A stretch of 64,000 nt of DNA from the NCBI GenBank assembly GCA_030789695.1, contig CM061132.1, positions 34,806,418-34,870,417 of the forward strand, in the 5' to 3' direction. Both the position numbers and the translations under genes were made by a program. Of the stretch, positions 32,049-44,100 are shown in pieces (the stretch's first letter is position 1; every line of letters begins with the position of its first letter). The notes under the pieces are model-generated. The model was given only the letters and a program-made list of their open reading frames with translations. It was not told where the DNA came from and did not search any database. The stretch is from Scilla litardierei (Eukaryota > Streptophyta > Magnoliopsida > Asparagales > Asparagaceae).

Positions 32049-35000
32049 CCTTTACTTTTATCTTAGCAAATTGTTTAGAACATTTCATGTTATGAGAGCT
32101 TTTATATTACGCAATCTGTTTTGAATGAAATTTTTTAGACAATAAATGAATCTGTATATCTGAATATACAAGTGCCTATACGTTTCATCTTTTGAAACTG
32201 CTCTCATAAATCATTAGTAGACAATAAACACGTACGATCTCTTTCAATACAAAGCCCAATATCAGGGCTATATTGAAGATCCAGGGAATGCAACACTGTT
32301 GCCCCCAAACGACACAAAAATAAAGGATGCACTAATCCCTCCGAATTCCAAAAGAAACTTTCTAAGTTTCAAGGACATCTGTTTCAACGGATTCCACTTG
32401 GAAACAGCAAATGTAAATGAAAAAAAAAATTTACCGTATGCAACGTCTCAAGAAAAAGGAGTAAAATCCACACTTGAACGTTTTGAGAGCCTTAGAGGCC
32501 TCCACCATACAAAGATTCGGAGAAAGGAAGCAGAATTAAACGGAGCACCTGAAGTGCCCGACATCAGCCGAGTTTTTACTCCGGCATGATGGACTTGGCC
32601 ACCCTGGATTTGTGATGATGCATCGCATCTTATCCTATGGGTATGACTTGAAGAACCAGAAGATTCGTTAGAAGGGAAAAAAATCCCTCGCATCCCTTAC
32701 TATAAGGGAAAACTAATTGCAAGGCCATCTCCACGATAAGTTGAAAAAGAATCTCCACGCTTCCTCAAAAAGAATACAAGGAGATAGATGTGGATAAAAT
32801 CCACCACCCCTAGTGGGCTATTTCAGTACTTCACTGTACTGATAAATGCATCCTCAGAATATTCGTACGTGTGTCTACTACAGACCCGCAACTTAGCTTT
32901 TCCAAAGCTATTGGCACAAAAATAAAAATGTTGCGGGCACATTTCCCAGACAATAAAATGTTGTAAATAAGTCTGGTTAATGTTGGGAAATATACCTCCT
33001 AGTCTTTTCAAGAGTACTGCCAATCAACGGGAATTGAAAATGAACATACAAGTGCCGCATGTTCATACCCAAAATGGGTCGGCAGAGTCACTAAAAAGTA
33101 GACTCCAATGGACTGAACGTCCATTAAATCCTGATTGCCTATGGATGCATGGGGACATGCAAACTCTGCATGCTGCATCGTAAATGAAAATAAGACCCTC
33201 TGGAGGTCAGAGTCTCCAATGCAACTTGCATATGGAATGCCACCGAACATTTCTCATCTGAGAATCTTCGGTCGCGCAGTCTTAAATCCCCATTGCACCA
33301 CCAAAGAGGACCAAAACGGTACTCAACGTCACCTAGGTATCCATGCAGGGTTTGACTCACCCTCACTTATAAGATACCTAGAACCCCAAACGGGGGACGC
33401 ATTTAAGGCACATCTTGAAGACTGTGATTTCGATAAGACGAGTTTCCCAAAAATAGGCCCAGATACTAGAAAATCTGGCGCGAAGAAAATTATAACGTGG
33501 GATACAAAAAGTTTGACCCACTATGATCCGGTAACAATACAATGTGTAGATGAGATCCTGAAGATCCTCTACATACAGAACACTGTTTACTAATTACCGG
33601 AATCATTTATTGACAACCAGAAGATTGTCAGATCACACATCCCTGCTGCAAAAACTCCAGCTAGGATTGACATCCCCGAGAATGGATGCAATCCACCAGC
33701 AGCAGAAGTGGCTGATCCTCAACAGAAAAGAGGCAGACCACCAGGCTCCTAGGACAAGAAACTCCTGGAGACCTTAAGACAATACTACCACAGGACAATG
33801 AGCTCCTGTCCACACCATCACCCTTCCCGGAATCCACTGCAGAGGAATTGCCGGGAAAAAGTGAAATTAAGTAAATGTTGTACGTACTGGGGAGGTGTTG
33901 GACAGATAGAACATAAATTGTCGACAAATGTATTCACGTATCATATTGCCATATACATCGCAAAAGCGATGATGTTCGTAAATTATCGTTCCACACTCCG
34001 TTGCTAGAAGGCAAACGTAGAGATTGGCCAAAAATGTGGAACGTGGCAATAAAAGATGAGCTGGACTCACTTATGAAACGTGAAAAGTTCGGACCTGAAG
34101 TCCTGACACCAAAAAGGTGTCAAACCTGTGGATAAAACAAAGTATTGCACACATAAGAAAAATAAATACAAAATCGTATGCTATAAGGTACAACCTATAG
34201 CCCAAGGAAAATTTCGCTGAAACTAGGGATCGAACAAACTCAAATGAGCATGTCTCATAAATGATGCATCAGTCTCCCTATGTTATCAAAGCGAATACCT
34301 TACGATTTGGCGAAGGAAAATTACGGATATGCTGTTATTGGATGTTGTGACAGCATACCTTCGTGGATATCTGGTAAAGATAATTTCCACATTTCCTTAA
34401 AAATGCCTGAATAGACTTCGGGACGTCTATTCAAATGAAGAAATACAAGTAAATGTACAACCAAGAGAATCATTTGACAAGTCAATGATTCCTACTGAAG
34501 GTTGTCTTTGCATCTGTGCAAAGAACAGGATTAGAGATCATAGTTGGAGACAACTAAAATCTCATCGGATCTCCTGAAGAGAAAACCGAACTACATGAAC
34601 AAGCCTGACTTTTAAACATGAAATAAAAAGACCTAGACAAATATAAAGTCATGGCTCATAGAATCCTGTTACAAACGCCCAGAAGTGCGTTGGAGAAATT
34701 AAAATGACCATTGTCATCCAAAGTACACCTACGGTGGTACACTTACTGGATGTACAAAAACAACCCTTCCGATCGCTGGAAGAGGGGGAGGATATAACTG
34801 GTCCTAAAGTCCCTTATCTAAGTGCAATCATGCACTCCTGGCTAACTGCATGTGTCCCGGTATAGCAATTGCAGTAAACTCATTAGCCAGAGATAGTTGG
34901 CACCTAAAAAGGGCCATTAGACCTGAGTTAAGCCTTTTGCGCTTCCTCCAAGGGTCGAAATATTTGGACTTACAAAATGTAGTAGCATCCTCCAATGTTT

Positions 35001-35260
35001 ATGCGAATGCAGGTTACAGGTCCGTTCCCTATACTGAGAAATCACAGAACAGGTACCAACAGTGGGATGACCATCTACTGCAAATATGCAAAGCAACTTA
35101 TGAAGGCAACATCATCCTATAATTCCGAGATCCTCACCATTCCAGAATCACACCAATGGTGTATTTAAGGGCGCCTGGTGGTACATCACATCCCAGTGAC
35201 GACTGGGATAGAGGCTGGTTCTGTGGAGCTGACCATATAGTCTGAAGACCACATCAGAGG
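32049..35260 (+). pseudogene. Copia pol remnant
   Basis: Short decayed motifs appear in order: integrase tail HVHTQNGSAESLKSRLQ (about 33060), MPPNISHLRIFGRAVLNP (about 33240), LGIHAGFDSPSLIRYLEPQTGD (about 33330); reverse transcriptase MLLLDVVTAYLRGYL-like text near 34340; and LANCM.PGIAIAVNSLAR-like text near 34840-34890. The N-terminal half of integrase and parts of RT are short or missing. No functional enzyme remains. Confidence 0.75.
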
Positions 35261-35410
35261 CGACGAAACTTAGCACACCTCTCCAGAGTTTCTGGATTCA
35301 GCAGCTGCTTGATGATGACAAAATTTGTAATCTGTGTACATTTTCGGAATATTGTAAATAGGAGTGATGAGATAAGCCTAAGAGATCTGAAAGCCTAAGA
35401 GCTTTTACAG

Positions 35411-35765
35411 ATCAGGGGGAGTTGAGGGAATTTGTACTCTTTTCCCTTAGCTATGGTTTTTCCCACTGGGTTTTCCATAGCTAAAGGTTTTAACGAGGCA
35501 AATCAAATCAACTCTGGATCCAGTAGTATCCACCCCTCTGTGACGCTCAGAATCCAGAAGTATTCATGAGCAGAGTCACTTGTACAAATCAGGGGGAGTT
35601 AAAGAGCGTTTGCACTCTTTTTCCTTAACTATGGTTTTTCCCACTGGGTTTTCCATAGCTAAAGGTTTTAACGAGGCAAATCTCACCAACTCAAGATCCT
35701 GAAGTATCCACCCCATGTGAGACTCTTCTACGCTCAGAATCCTGAAGCATTCACGAGCTAAGTCC
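35411..35765. repeat. Two direct repeats of about 177 bp
   Basis: Units begin atcagggggagtt at 35411 and 35588 and share tatggtttttcccactgggttttccatagctaaaggttttaacgaggcaaat-type sequence. They lie between pol and the 3' LTR, and each starts with a polypurine-like cagggggag. Confidence 0.88.
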
Positions 35766-35790
35766 ACACCTATGGCTGGATAAGAGGGAG

Positions 35791-35939
35791 TGTTGTGAAC
35801 GGTTATTTAACCGTAGTTGGGTGAGATTCTGGGCTATCCTAGAGATAGGCACATATCATTGTAAGCCCATATTTGTATTCTCTCAATTGCCTATAAATAA
35901 AGAGCTGGGGGCTCCTCCCCCAGGAGTTGATTCATAACA
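35791..35939 (+). repeat. 3' LTR of the decayed Copia element
   Basis: Runs TGTTGTGAACGG to TTCATAACA; two extra bases near the start compared with 29062-29208 and a handful of substitutions. Followed by the duplication ACACC. Confidence 0.88.
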
Positions 35940-36088
35940 ACACCCCCTATAGTAGGGGTGTAGATAATGATTAATAGCCAAAAATAGAAAAAAGTAAGAG
36001 GGAGAAAGTGTTAGAAGGACAAATTGATGTGAAGTAATTTTCCATTTTGTTAACCATCATTCCATACACCCCTACTTCTAAGGGTGCA

Positions 36089-36431
36089 CGTATCAATTCT
36101 CTAAAAAAATTGCATGAATGTGACTTAGAGTCACTTCGATGCCTCGTTCCTCTCCTTTTTGGGTAAGAAAATACATGCACCGCAAATCATTGCGGTGCGT
36201 TTAGTCCGTCGCTTCTTAAATAACTCGAAAGAAAGATGATGTGATCGTATACAAAACAAGCAATCACCTTGGCTTTGACGGTCGGCTGTCGATGGAGACG
36301 GGGGGGGGGATTTGGGAATTTGTCATTTCTCAACATCTATGGTGCTGCTTGCTATTCACATTACACATGATATTACATTTTATTTACGACTTTACTATTA
36401 TCTTAATACATATTCTATCCTTATATTCTAT
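36089..36431. other. Unassigned spacer
   Basis: No gene or repeat recognised apart from a short G run near 36300. Confidence 0.4.
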
Positions 36432-36774
36432 CCGTGTTTGGTTGGTGGGAAATTGAGAGAAAGAAAAGTGAATTGAAAAAGAAAAGAAAAAGGAAACCAA
36501 TTTCTTTTTTATGTTTGGTTAATGAGGAAAATTATAAAGAAAATTAAAAAGAAAATGGTATATATTTTTTGGGAAGAAAATTTTTTGGCAAAGGAAACGG
36601 TTTCCTTCCGATTTGGGAGAGAAAAGTTGAGAGAAAAATTCTATATATTTTTTTCTTTCACTTTCTCCCTCATTTTCTTTCCTTTTACTTTTCTTTACAA
36701 CCAAACAATTGAAATTAACTTTCCCAACACTTTTCTTTCCTTTTCTTTCCTTTTCCTTGCAAACAAACGCAGCC
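36432..36774. mobile_element. MITE-like fold-back element
   Basis: The left end (ccgtgtttggttggtgggaaa) and the reversed right end (ggctgcgtttgtttgcaagg) match over the tips, and the left half is AAAG-rich while the right half is CTTT-rich, so the 343-bp unit folds on itself. Plant MITEs with gtttggtt ends are common. Duplication not resolved. Confidence 0.45.
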
Positions 36775-37203
36775 TAAGTAAAATTTCATTTTCCAATTAT
36801 ACCAAGACCGTTAAGTTCAAAAATCCTTTAATGATTATCACTAACCCTTCACTAACCCTCCATTATTTCAAATGTGTAGAGTACTTAGTAATTGAAGGCA
36901 TGTTTGTTGACGAATTTCAAGCCACATCATTCCTGATACATCCCCTGAATGTGCCGAAGATGAACAGACCGAGCCCATGACCCAGTGCAGAACTGGGCCA
37001 CAGCCGAAAGGCCCCGCAAGCGTACCAGGGTGCCTCGACCCGAGACCCAGCATGCACGTGCTAAAATGAAAATTTTTAAATGTCCTTTAAATGGAAATTT
37101 TTCTTGCACCTGCTAAAATGATACCCAGCCTGCGCCAGCCACAAGATCTGTTGGCGGATGGGCTCCACAAGCTTGGACCTGCCAAATGCTAGATTGTCAT
37201 ATT

Positions 37204-37234
<31 letters not shown>

Positions 37235-38115
37235 GCATATGTTCACTGTTCAATTACTCTGAACAAATATCACCCCCCTGATGTAGCATTTGGAGAGTAG
37301 CTGGAAGATCTGCGTCATGGTTTTGAATTTGTGCTTGTGGATCGGAACATGACGAAATCGCTAGCTCAAAGGTCTGTACACCAAAGCAAATAAGAATATC
37401 ATCAGAGCCAAATCATGAAGAGGGTACGACGATTCCACATCTCTGACACTTAAATTAGTATTTGCCCAACAAAAGATAAAAAGAAAATAATCTTAAGCAA
37501 GCAAGCAAGTTCTCTCCCTACTCAGCTAATCAATACCACCACCCCCACCCACCCCCCAAAGGGACAAGTAATTTGGCATACAGCTATTCAAGCTAGCAGA
37601 AACACCACCGAGTAAAAAATTTCAAGATCCTTCATCCTCAATTTTCATCATGAGATGGGAACTACCGGTACTCGAGTCTGTCTGTTATCGTAGAGAGGCA
37701 CAGCAATGTAATGCAGCTATGGGGAATAAGATGCAAATAAATCAACAAAAATATCCATGAATATGCCTTCTTCTTACCTGAGTCGGGCCATTCACGATTC
37801 AAGGTTCCATTTGCCTACCACCCTTTAATAAGGCCTCCATGCTCATATAGAACATGATAGATCAAGAAGCCAAGAGAAATCTCTCAAGAAATTGGACCAG
37901 AATGCCTTGGTTAGATTGAAAAATGAACCAATTTACAGTAACAAACCAATCCAAGGCCAACATGAACGCTCTCCACCCTTTTCCCTTTCTGCTAGTCATG
38001 GCCCTCCTCCACCTTTGCTTCGCAGTGTACAATAAATTACCGTGTCCCGAGTTCCTATTAAACACAACAACGAATGGAAATACAAACTATAAGCACTGGC
38101 TATAAAACCTATGCC
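36775..38115. other. Spacer and probable Lunapark 3' UTR
   Basis: The minus-strand Lunapark stop is at 38116, so its 3' UTR must lie just to the left. No separate gene is recognisable. An (ATT)n microsatellite is at about 37206-37234. Confidence 0.5.
37206..37234. repeat. (ATT)n microsatellite
   Basis: About nine att units in a row. Confidence 0.85.
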
Positions 38116-41100
38116 TCATTCAGCAGCTCTTGCATATAGCTCATGGGCAGATGTGGTTGAATGGGGCGTTGCTTCGCTCCCTGCAGCAGAGCTTGCATTG
38201 CTTAAAGAGCGGAGAAGACCGCCATCCGCTAATGCCAGAGGACTCGACATCCCAGAGTTGATACCAGACTCGAGCTCGGGTGGCTGTTGGGACGTGTTCA
38301 ATGCCTGACAGTGCGGGCAGTAGTACGTTATGTGCGGAAAATCTTCTCGCCTCGCCAATCCTGGACATGTTTCAGACAAGGAAATCTCACTAGAAATGGA
38401 GCTACGTGATTATTCATTAATCTAGCCCTAAGCATTAGAGACATGTGGGTTCAATTAGAGGAGACATATAGAACATGAGTTAAATTGTACATAGATAGTC
38501 TAAGATATTTAAGAAACTATTTTTTTTAAAACTTTTAAGGGGTTCAGAAAACAGTAGTCAATCAGGTTATCTCGATATAAACCAATACTAACGTTAGATG
38601 CAACGGCTCGCCAAAAAAAAATTTAATTTCATATACTAGTTAATAATAAGAAAGAATTTATGCATACTTCAACATCACTAGGGTGTCGAATGGAAGGTAT
38701 TTCTCCTACTAAGGCGAGACAAATTGAATAACAGGTCAAATGAACAATCATTTTGTTTAGAAAAGCATTATTTTCTTTCATGGAACTTTCACAGCTATAG
38801 ATTGATGGCAAAAAATTTAGATCATAACAATGAAGACTTGACTAGGATTACCCTCATATAGGCTTTATGTTTGATACTAGTATATATGTTGGTTAAGCTT
38901 ACCATTGTGCCTGAGACAATTTCCACATATAAGGGCGTAATTCTGGGACGGATCCTCCCCGACAAGGAGGGCCGCAAAACGACCAATCCATCCACCATCA
39001 CTAGGACTTGGACCTCGGTGATGCTCAACAACCCTAGGGCTCTGAGCAGCACCAGGTTCATTGGGCACTTCGGTCATAGATGGAGGTGTGGCACTGCCCC
39101 CATTGCTGTTACTGTGAAAATGTGAATGCCTCCTGTTCCGAAGGCCATTAGACTGCACCAGTTCCACATCATTACTTCTAGCTGACGATGTATTGGCATT
39201 TGATTCATCTCCAAGAAAGACTTTCAGACCAGAATCTATACCCAACTTGGACGCAAGAACGCTTGCAGCAGCAGCCTTTGCAGCAGGATCAAGGTCATAT
39301 CTCTGGTTGTATGAAGTTTTTTGGGTCAGTAAGTTGTGAATGCAGCCATTTAGATAATTCATGATAAGATGCAATTCAGGAAATCACCTGAATGAGCTGC
39401 TGTGTGGTGTAGTAATTTGTTCTCTCTTTAAGCTCATCAAGCTTTGCTTTCCTCTCAGCACGCAGTCTTTCAAGTGTCTTTTGATCCTTGCGATCCACTG
39501 AAACATTAAACTAGTTAAGTACTCGAATTAATGATTAAATCATTCACATTTAAAATGCATACGCTAATCCTCTTAATGTTTTGAAAACCACTGGTCAGCA
39601 AAAAAAGGATGCTAATGACTGCCAGAATAAATCATGCTACTCTCCTAGAGACTGAAGACAATAGATCACATAAAAATTCCAGGTATCAACATGTAAGAAT
39701 AAATCACAAAAAACTGCCCGTTATTGATGTGTTTTTATTTAAAATCATTATTTGCAACCACAAGCATTAAAAACCTAAACTTTAGCATAAAAAAGAAATA
39801 AGATTAAAATCCAAACAGTTACCTCCGCAACAAAAACAGAGACAAAGGGATACAATACAGGTGGTTCAGAACTAAAAATAAAACCAAAACACAAAATGTG
39901 GGGAACCAAAACAGGTTAAGGGGCCAACTCCAAAAATATTCTATATGGTCTTCACATACGTAGCCAATTAAACTAGGCTGCATATCAGACAGATCAGCAA
40001 CCTCTTAAGGAATGATTTGGTGCATGTGCACTAGGAAATTGCTATTTGGGTGACAATCATATTTTCCATTTCACGTGTATTATGTCATCATTAGTAAAGA
40101 TGAGATAAGAGGGAAAGAAAATAATAATAATAATAATAATAAGAGCAATCCACCACCCAACATTTTGGAAGGAAAGAGAGTTTGTCGATCATCTATCTGT
40201 TCCTTTTTGACTATTACACCTTATATACTAGTCCTTCACATTCAATACCATTAAACCTCTACTCGGTCAAAGTTCAAATGTAAATGATGATGACTTCTTC
40301 AAAATAAATAAAGAAAAAGTAATTAATATTGCGCCCCTAATTCAACCTCATTGAGTGTTTGATACTTAACCATCTAGAGATTCAGATTATAGGCCAGGAT
40401 ATGACCAATAACAGCTAAGCCTAACATAACTGTGTAATCGTCACCTTCAATTCCACACAACAGAGAGCCTGCATATTCTATTACTCAATAAGATGCTTTA
40501 CAAATTTTTCATTTGTCACATATACTATTTTCTGTCACTGCAATATAATTCTTTTCGGGTTCTTCATCTTTATATGGACTTCATTCATTCATGCCGAAAG
40601 AAGGAGATCAAATTGCTACATGTCCCACTACAGCAACGTCCCTTTCCATGCAGGATTTTCTACTAATTTATGGGTATTGAGTCGATCATCTCTGCTCTAT
40701 TACAGCAATGTGAACTTTGATTAAATCTTAGACCTTGTCAAAGACACATGTCTTGCCTCTCAAGTGTAGTGGGAATATGTTCTCCATCTGCCAAATTGTA
40801 ACGGTGCACTCACCTTATTTTTTAAATTTGTACTTCATCCTTTACATTTGATTTTATCTATTATGTGAGCTCATATTCGTTGTGTCAAACCAGAGTCCTT
40901 CAAGTAAGCAATGATATATTGCACCTTTTATAATCATATTTGCTACAGACATGCCTAACTCTCACAAGCTACCAATGTTTGTACATGCCTGTTATGTCAT
41001 CACCATATGAAGCTTAAGCAAGTAAACATGGCCAACCACATCCTTTGACAACTGTGGTGAGTATTCTTTTTCCATCATGTCACAGAAAGATGTCCCAAGT

Positions 41101-44100
41101 TCCCTGCTGGCCCTACACCAAGGCAATTATTAGAATGCATTTCTAAGAGATGCCGCCTCATCACAAGCCATAATGACCGTTTTATCTCTATATTACTTGC
41201 CTTTGTTATGCCATACTCTGCTTGATCACCACCACTCCATAATTGCATCTTTCTCATGATGGTTTACTACTCGATGATGAGGATTCATCCAGTTTGAACT
41301 TGAGAATTAATCATTTTTAGATTTTATTTTAAATTTTATATGTGAGAAAGAGTTCGATTCTTTTAGTTATTTTATTTGAGCAAGAGTTTATATTCTTTTG
41401 AATCTTATTATTTATTTTTGATCTTTTAGTTATTTTTGAATTTTAATCTCTTATTAGATGTAATGTTTGCAATCAAGTTGTAAGCCTATATAAATATAAA
41501 TACCACAAACTTGTTTATTTTTTCAATGAAGTGCATATAAATTAAAACTTTGGTGTAAACTTTGAGTTTTCTTAAAATCAAATATTTTGCTTTAGACTGC
41601 AAGAATGGGCTTAGTTGCCTAGACGAGAAATTCAAGAAATCTACGCATGCGGGACGTATGAGTCAATGATAGTTAAATCTTCGGGATATGAAGCTTGAAA
41701 TTATCAATCCCAATTTTCTTCTTCCCCAAATATCCACCACATCCATTTTTTCTTTCTTCCCATCTCAAACTTGGTATTAGAGCCAAAACCTGACATTTTT
41801 TCTTTCTTTTCTTTTTCATCATCATCACCTTTTTTCCTTTCTTCTAGTTAAGCTTTATATAAAAATCCTAACTTTTCTTCTTCTTTTTCCTTCATCATCA
41901 AAACCCCTACCCCTTTTCTTCCAATTAGGTTTTAGATTTAAAAAAGATCAAAAAACCAAAAAAGAGGAAAAAGGTAAATCACAAAGAAAAGAGAAAAAAG
42001 AGAAGAGAGAACCAGCAAAAATAAAAGAGAGAAAAAAGAAGAGAACGAAACAAAAAGTAATAAATTTTTACTCTACATCCTCCAGCTGACACCCACAATA
42101 CAACCCCTAAACCCAGTTTGCCACTCCAGCTGACACCCACAATACAACCCCTAAACCCAGTTTGCCACTGCCTACCCTGCAGTCAACGCCCTCCGGCCAC
42201 ATCATCATAAACCTCGACATCCAATGACGCCATCACCTGCGTCTCCTATAGGGCTGTTGACGAACGAGCTTGAACGAGCTTGAACATGAAGCTTAGTTTT
42301 GTTCATGAACAAAATCCATGTTCAAGCTCTGTTCGTTTACTAACTTAGCTCTAAAAACATGTTCAAGCTTGTTCTTTAAGCTTATCGAACAAACGTAAAC
42401 GAACATGTACCAAGCTTGTTCACGAGTAGTTCATCGAACGTTCTGCTCGTTAACAAAACTTATCGAGCTTGTTCGTGAACATGTTTAGTAACATGTTCGT
42501 GAACACACAATCAATCTTGTTCATGAACAGATTTTCAAACAAACAAACGAATATCAATTTATTAATGAGGAATAATAATATTCAACCATAATTACCAATG
42601 ACTAAATCAATTAAATAAAAGGATTAAATATTTACATGACAAAAACAAAGAAATCCAGCATAATAGCTCCATAAATTCCATTACAAGCATCCATTCCAAG
42701 CATAGTAAAAAATATATAGTATTTGTCTAAATGCAATACAATGTAAGAACTCAATATTCCAACAATTCCACCATTAATGGATGAACACTTAACGAGCTTG
42801 TTCATGAACATCATTTAAGGAGCTTGTTCACGAATACTTAACGAACTTGTTCATGAACATAAATGAACTAATACAGTTATGTTCAAGCTCTGTTTGTTTA
42901 GTAACCGAGCTTTAAAAATCTGTTCAAGCTTGTTCATTAAGCTTCCCGAACGAACGTAAACGAACATGTACCGAGCTTGTTCACGAGTAGTTCGTCGAAC
43001 GTTCTGTTCGTCAACAGCCCTAGTCTCCTGAGCCAAAAACGCCACTGTCACTGTCGCTTTGAGCATCACCTTGTTGAAACCGTCACCGTCTCTAATGCTG
43101 ACCGTCTCTATCATCCCATTTAGAAGGCACACCGCATTAAGGAGAATATGAAGCATCAAGAATCGACGACAAATGCCAGTAAAATCAGTCGAAAAGCCGT
43201 CGACACCAATCTGCTACAGTAGCGGTTCTGACGAGCCGTTTTTGTCATCGAGCTGCGTCGACGAGCTGCGTTGATGGCAAGCCACCGATATTGTTCATCG
43301 GCTCAACTAAACCAACACTGTTCATCGGCTCAATTGAGCCGACCCAACCGATCGAACAGTTAACAACTCAGCCTAGCCATTGACCGAGCTGAGCTAAGCT
43401 ACCGGTATAATACGGCTTCACAATTTTTCTATAGATTTTCTAGATTTTTTAATATTTTTAGCAATATTCAACGTATTTACAATGTATTTTTGTTAGTTTT
43501 AGCCATTTTTCGAGCTTTTTGCATGAAATCTTCAACCCCGATCCTCTGAATTAAAGCTTTACAAGTTCTAAAGGTTTTACATAGTGCTACAAAGCTAATC
43601 TTTGCTATATTTAACCCCTAATTTGATCAAATGTCTAATTTTTAAATTTGAAAAAATTCTTTATTTAATTTTGTTCAGATTGGTTGATAGTTTGATATTA
43701 CTGGTAATCACAACATTTTCTCGTCTCGATTTGTATGTTACATTAGCGTATTTAAAACTGTATTTTACCATATAACATTAAACCATATATTTTATTTTAT
43801 TTATTTATATAATTAGTGCATGCATGTAGTTAGTGCTTAGAATATTACACTTGTAGTTGTGTGATTAATTGACATTGCATACTATTACGAACTGACAAAA
43901 TCTTAGAATCAAACATGGAGGATAATACATTTCAAAAGTTAGAAAATCAACCACAAAAATATATCTAGAACTCAAAGATGAAATAAATCTAACAAAAGCT
44001 CACATAGAAACCTTACAGAACATATAAACAAAACACCAAACTTTTAAAGCTGAAGCACAAAGTACATTTGATGATGAACCTAGAATGATCATGAATAAAA

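Larger units (their letters stand above)
29062..35939 (+). mobile_element. Decayed full-length Copia element with short LTRs
   Basis: The 6.9-kb plus-strand element has 147/149-bp LTRs that are highly similar, 5-bp duplications, a long leader with unusual GC-rich repeats, broken gag and pol, two 177-bp direct repeats in the 3' region and a purine-rich tract (aagagggag) before the 3' LTR. Gag begins MANIASIDFEVLEASGRNYL, typical of a common plant Copia lineage. Many stops and frameshifts in coding DNA contrast with well-kept LTRs, so it may have been copied in trans after decay, or the short LTRs simply accumulated few changes. Confidence 0.85.
29055..36088. mobile_element. Small MITE interrupted by a Copia element
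   Basis: Without the insertion, the left end (tatacaccccctatagtaggggtgta...aatgattaa) and the right end (ttaaccatcattccatacacccctac...agggtgca) are inverted copies of about 38 bp. Each tip is itself palindromic. The uninterrupted unit is about 150 bp (29055-29061 plus 35945-36088) and non-coding. Superfamily not assigned. Confidence 0.5.

Noticed and set aside
39303..39374. Start codon MHLIMNYLNG for the frame covering the Lunapark third exon
   Set aside because: This part is intron; a cag acceptor at 39303-39305 and in-frame joining to the previous exon give the family sequence instead.
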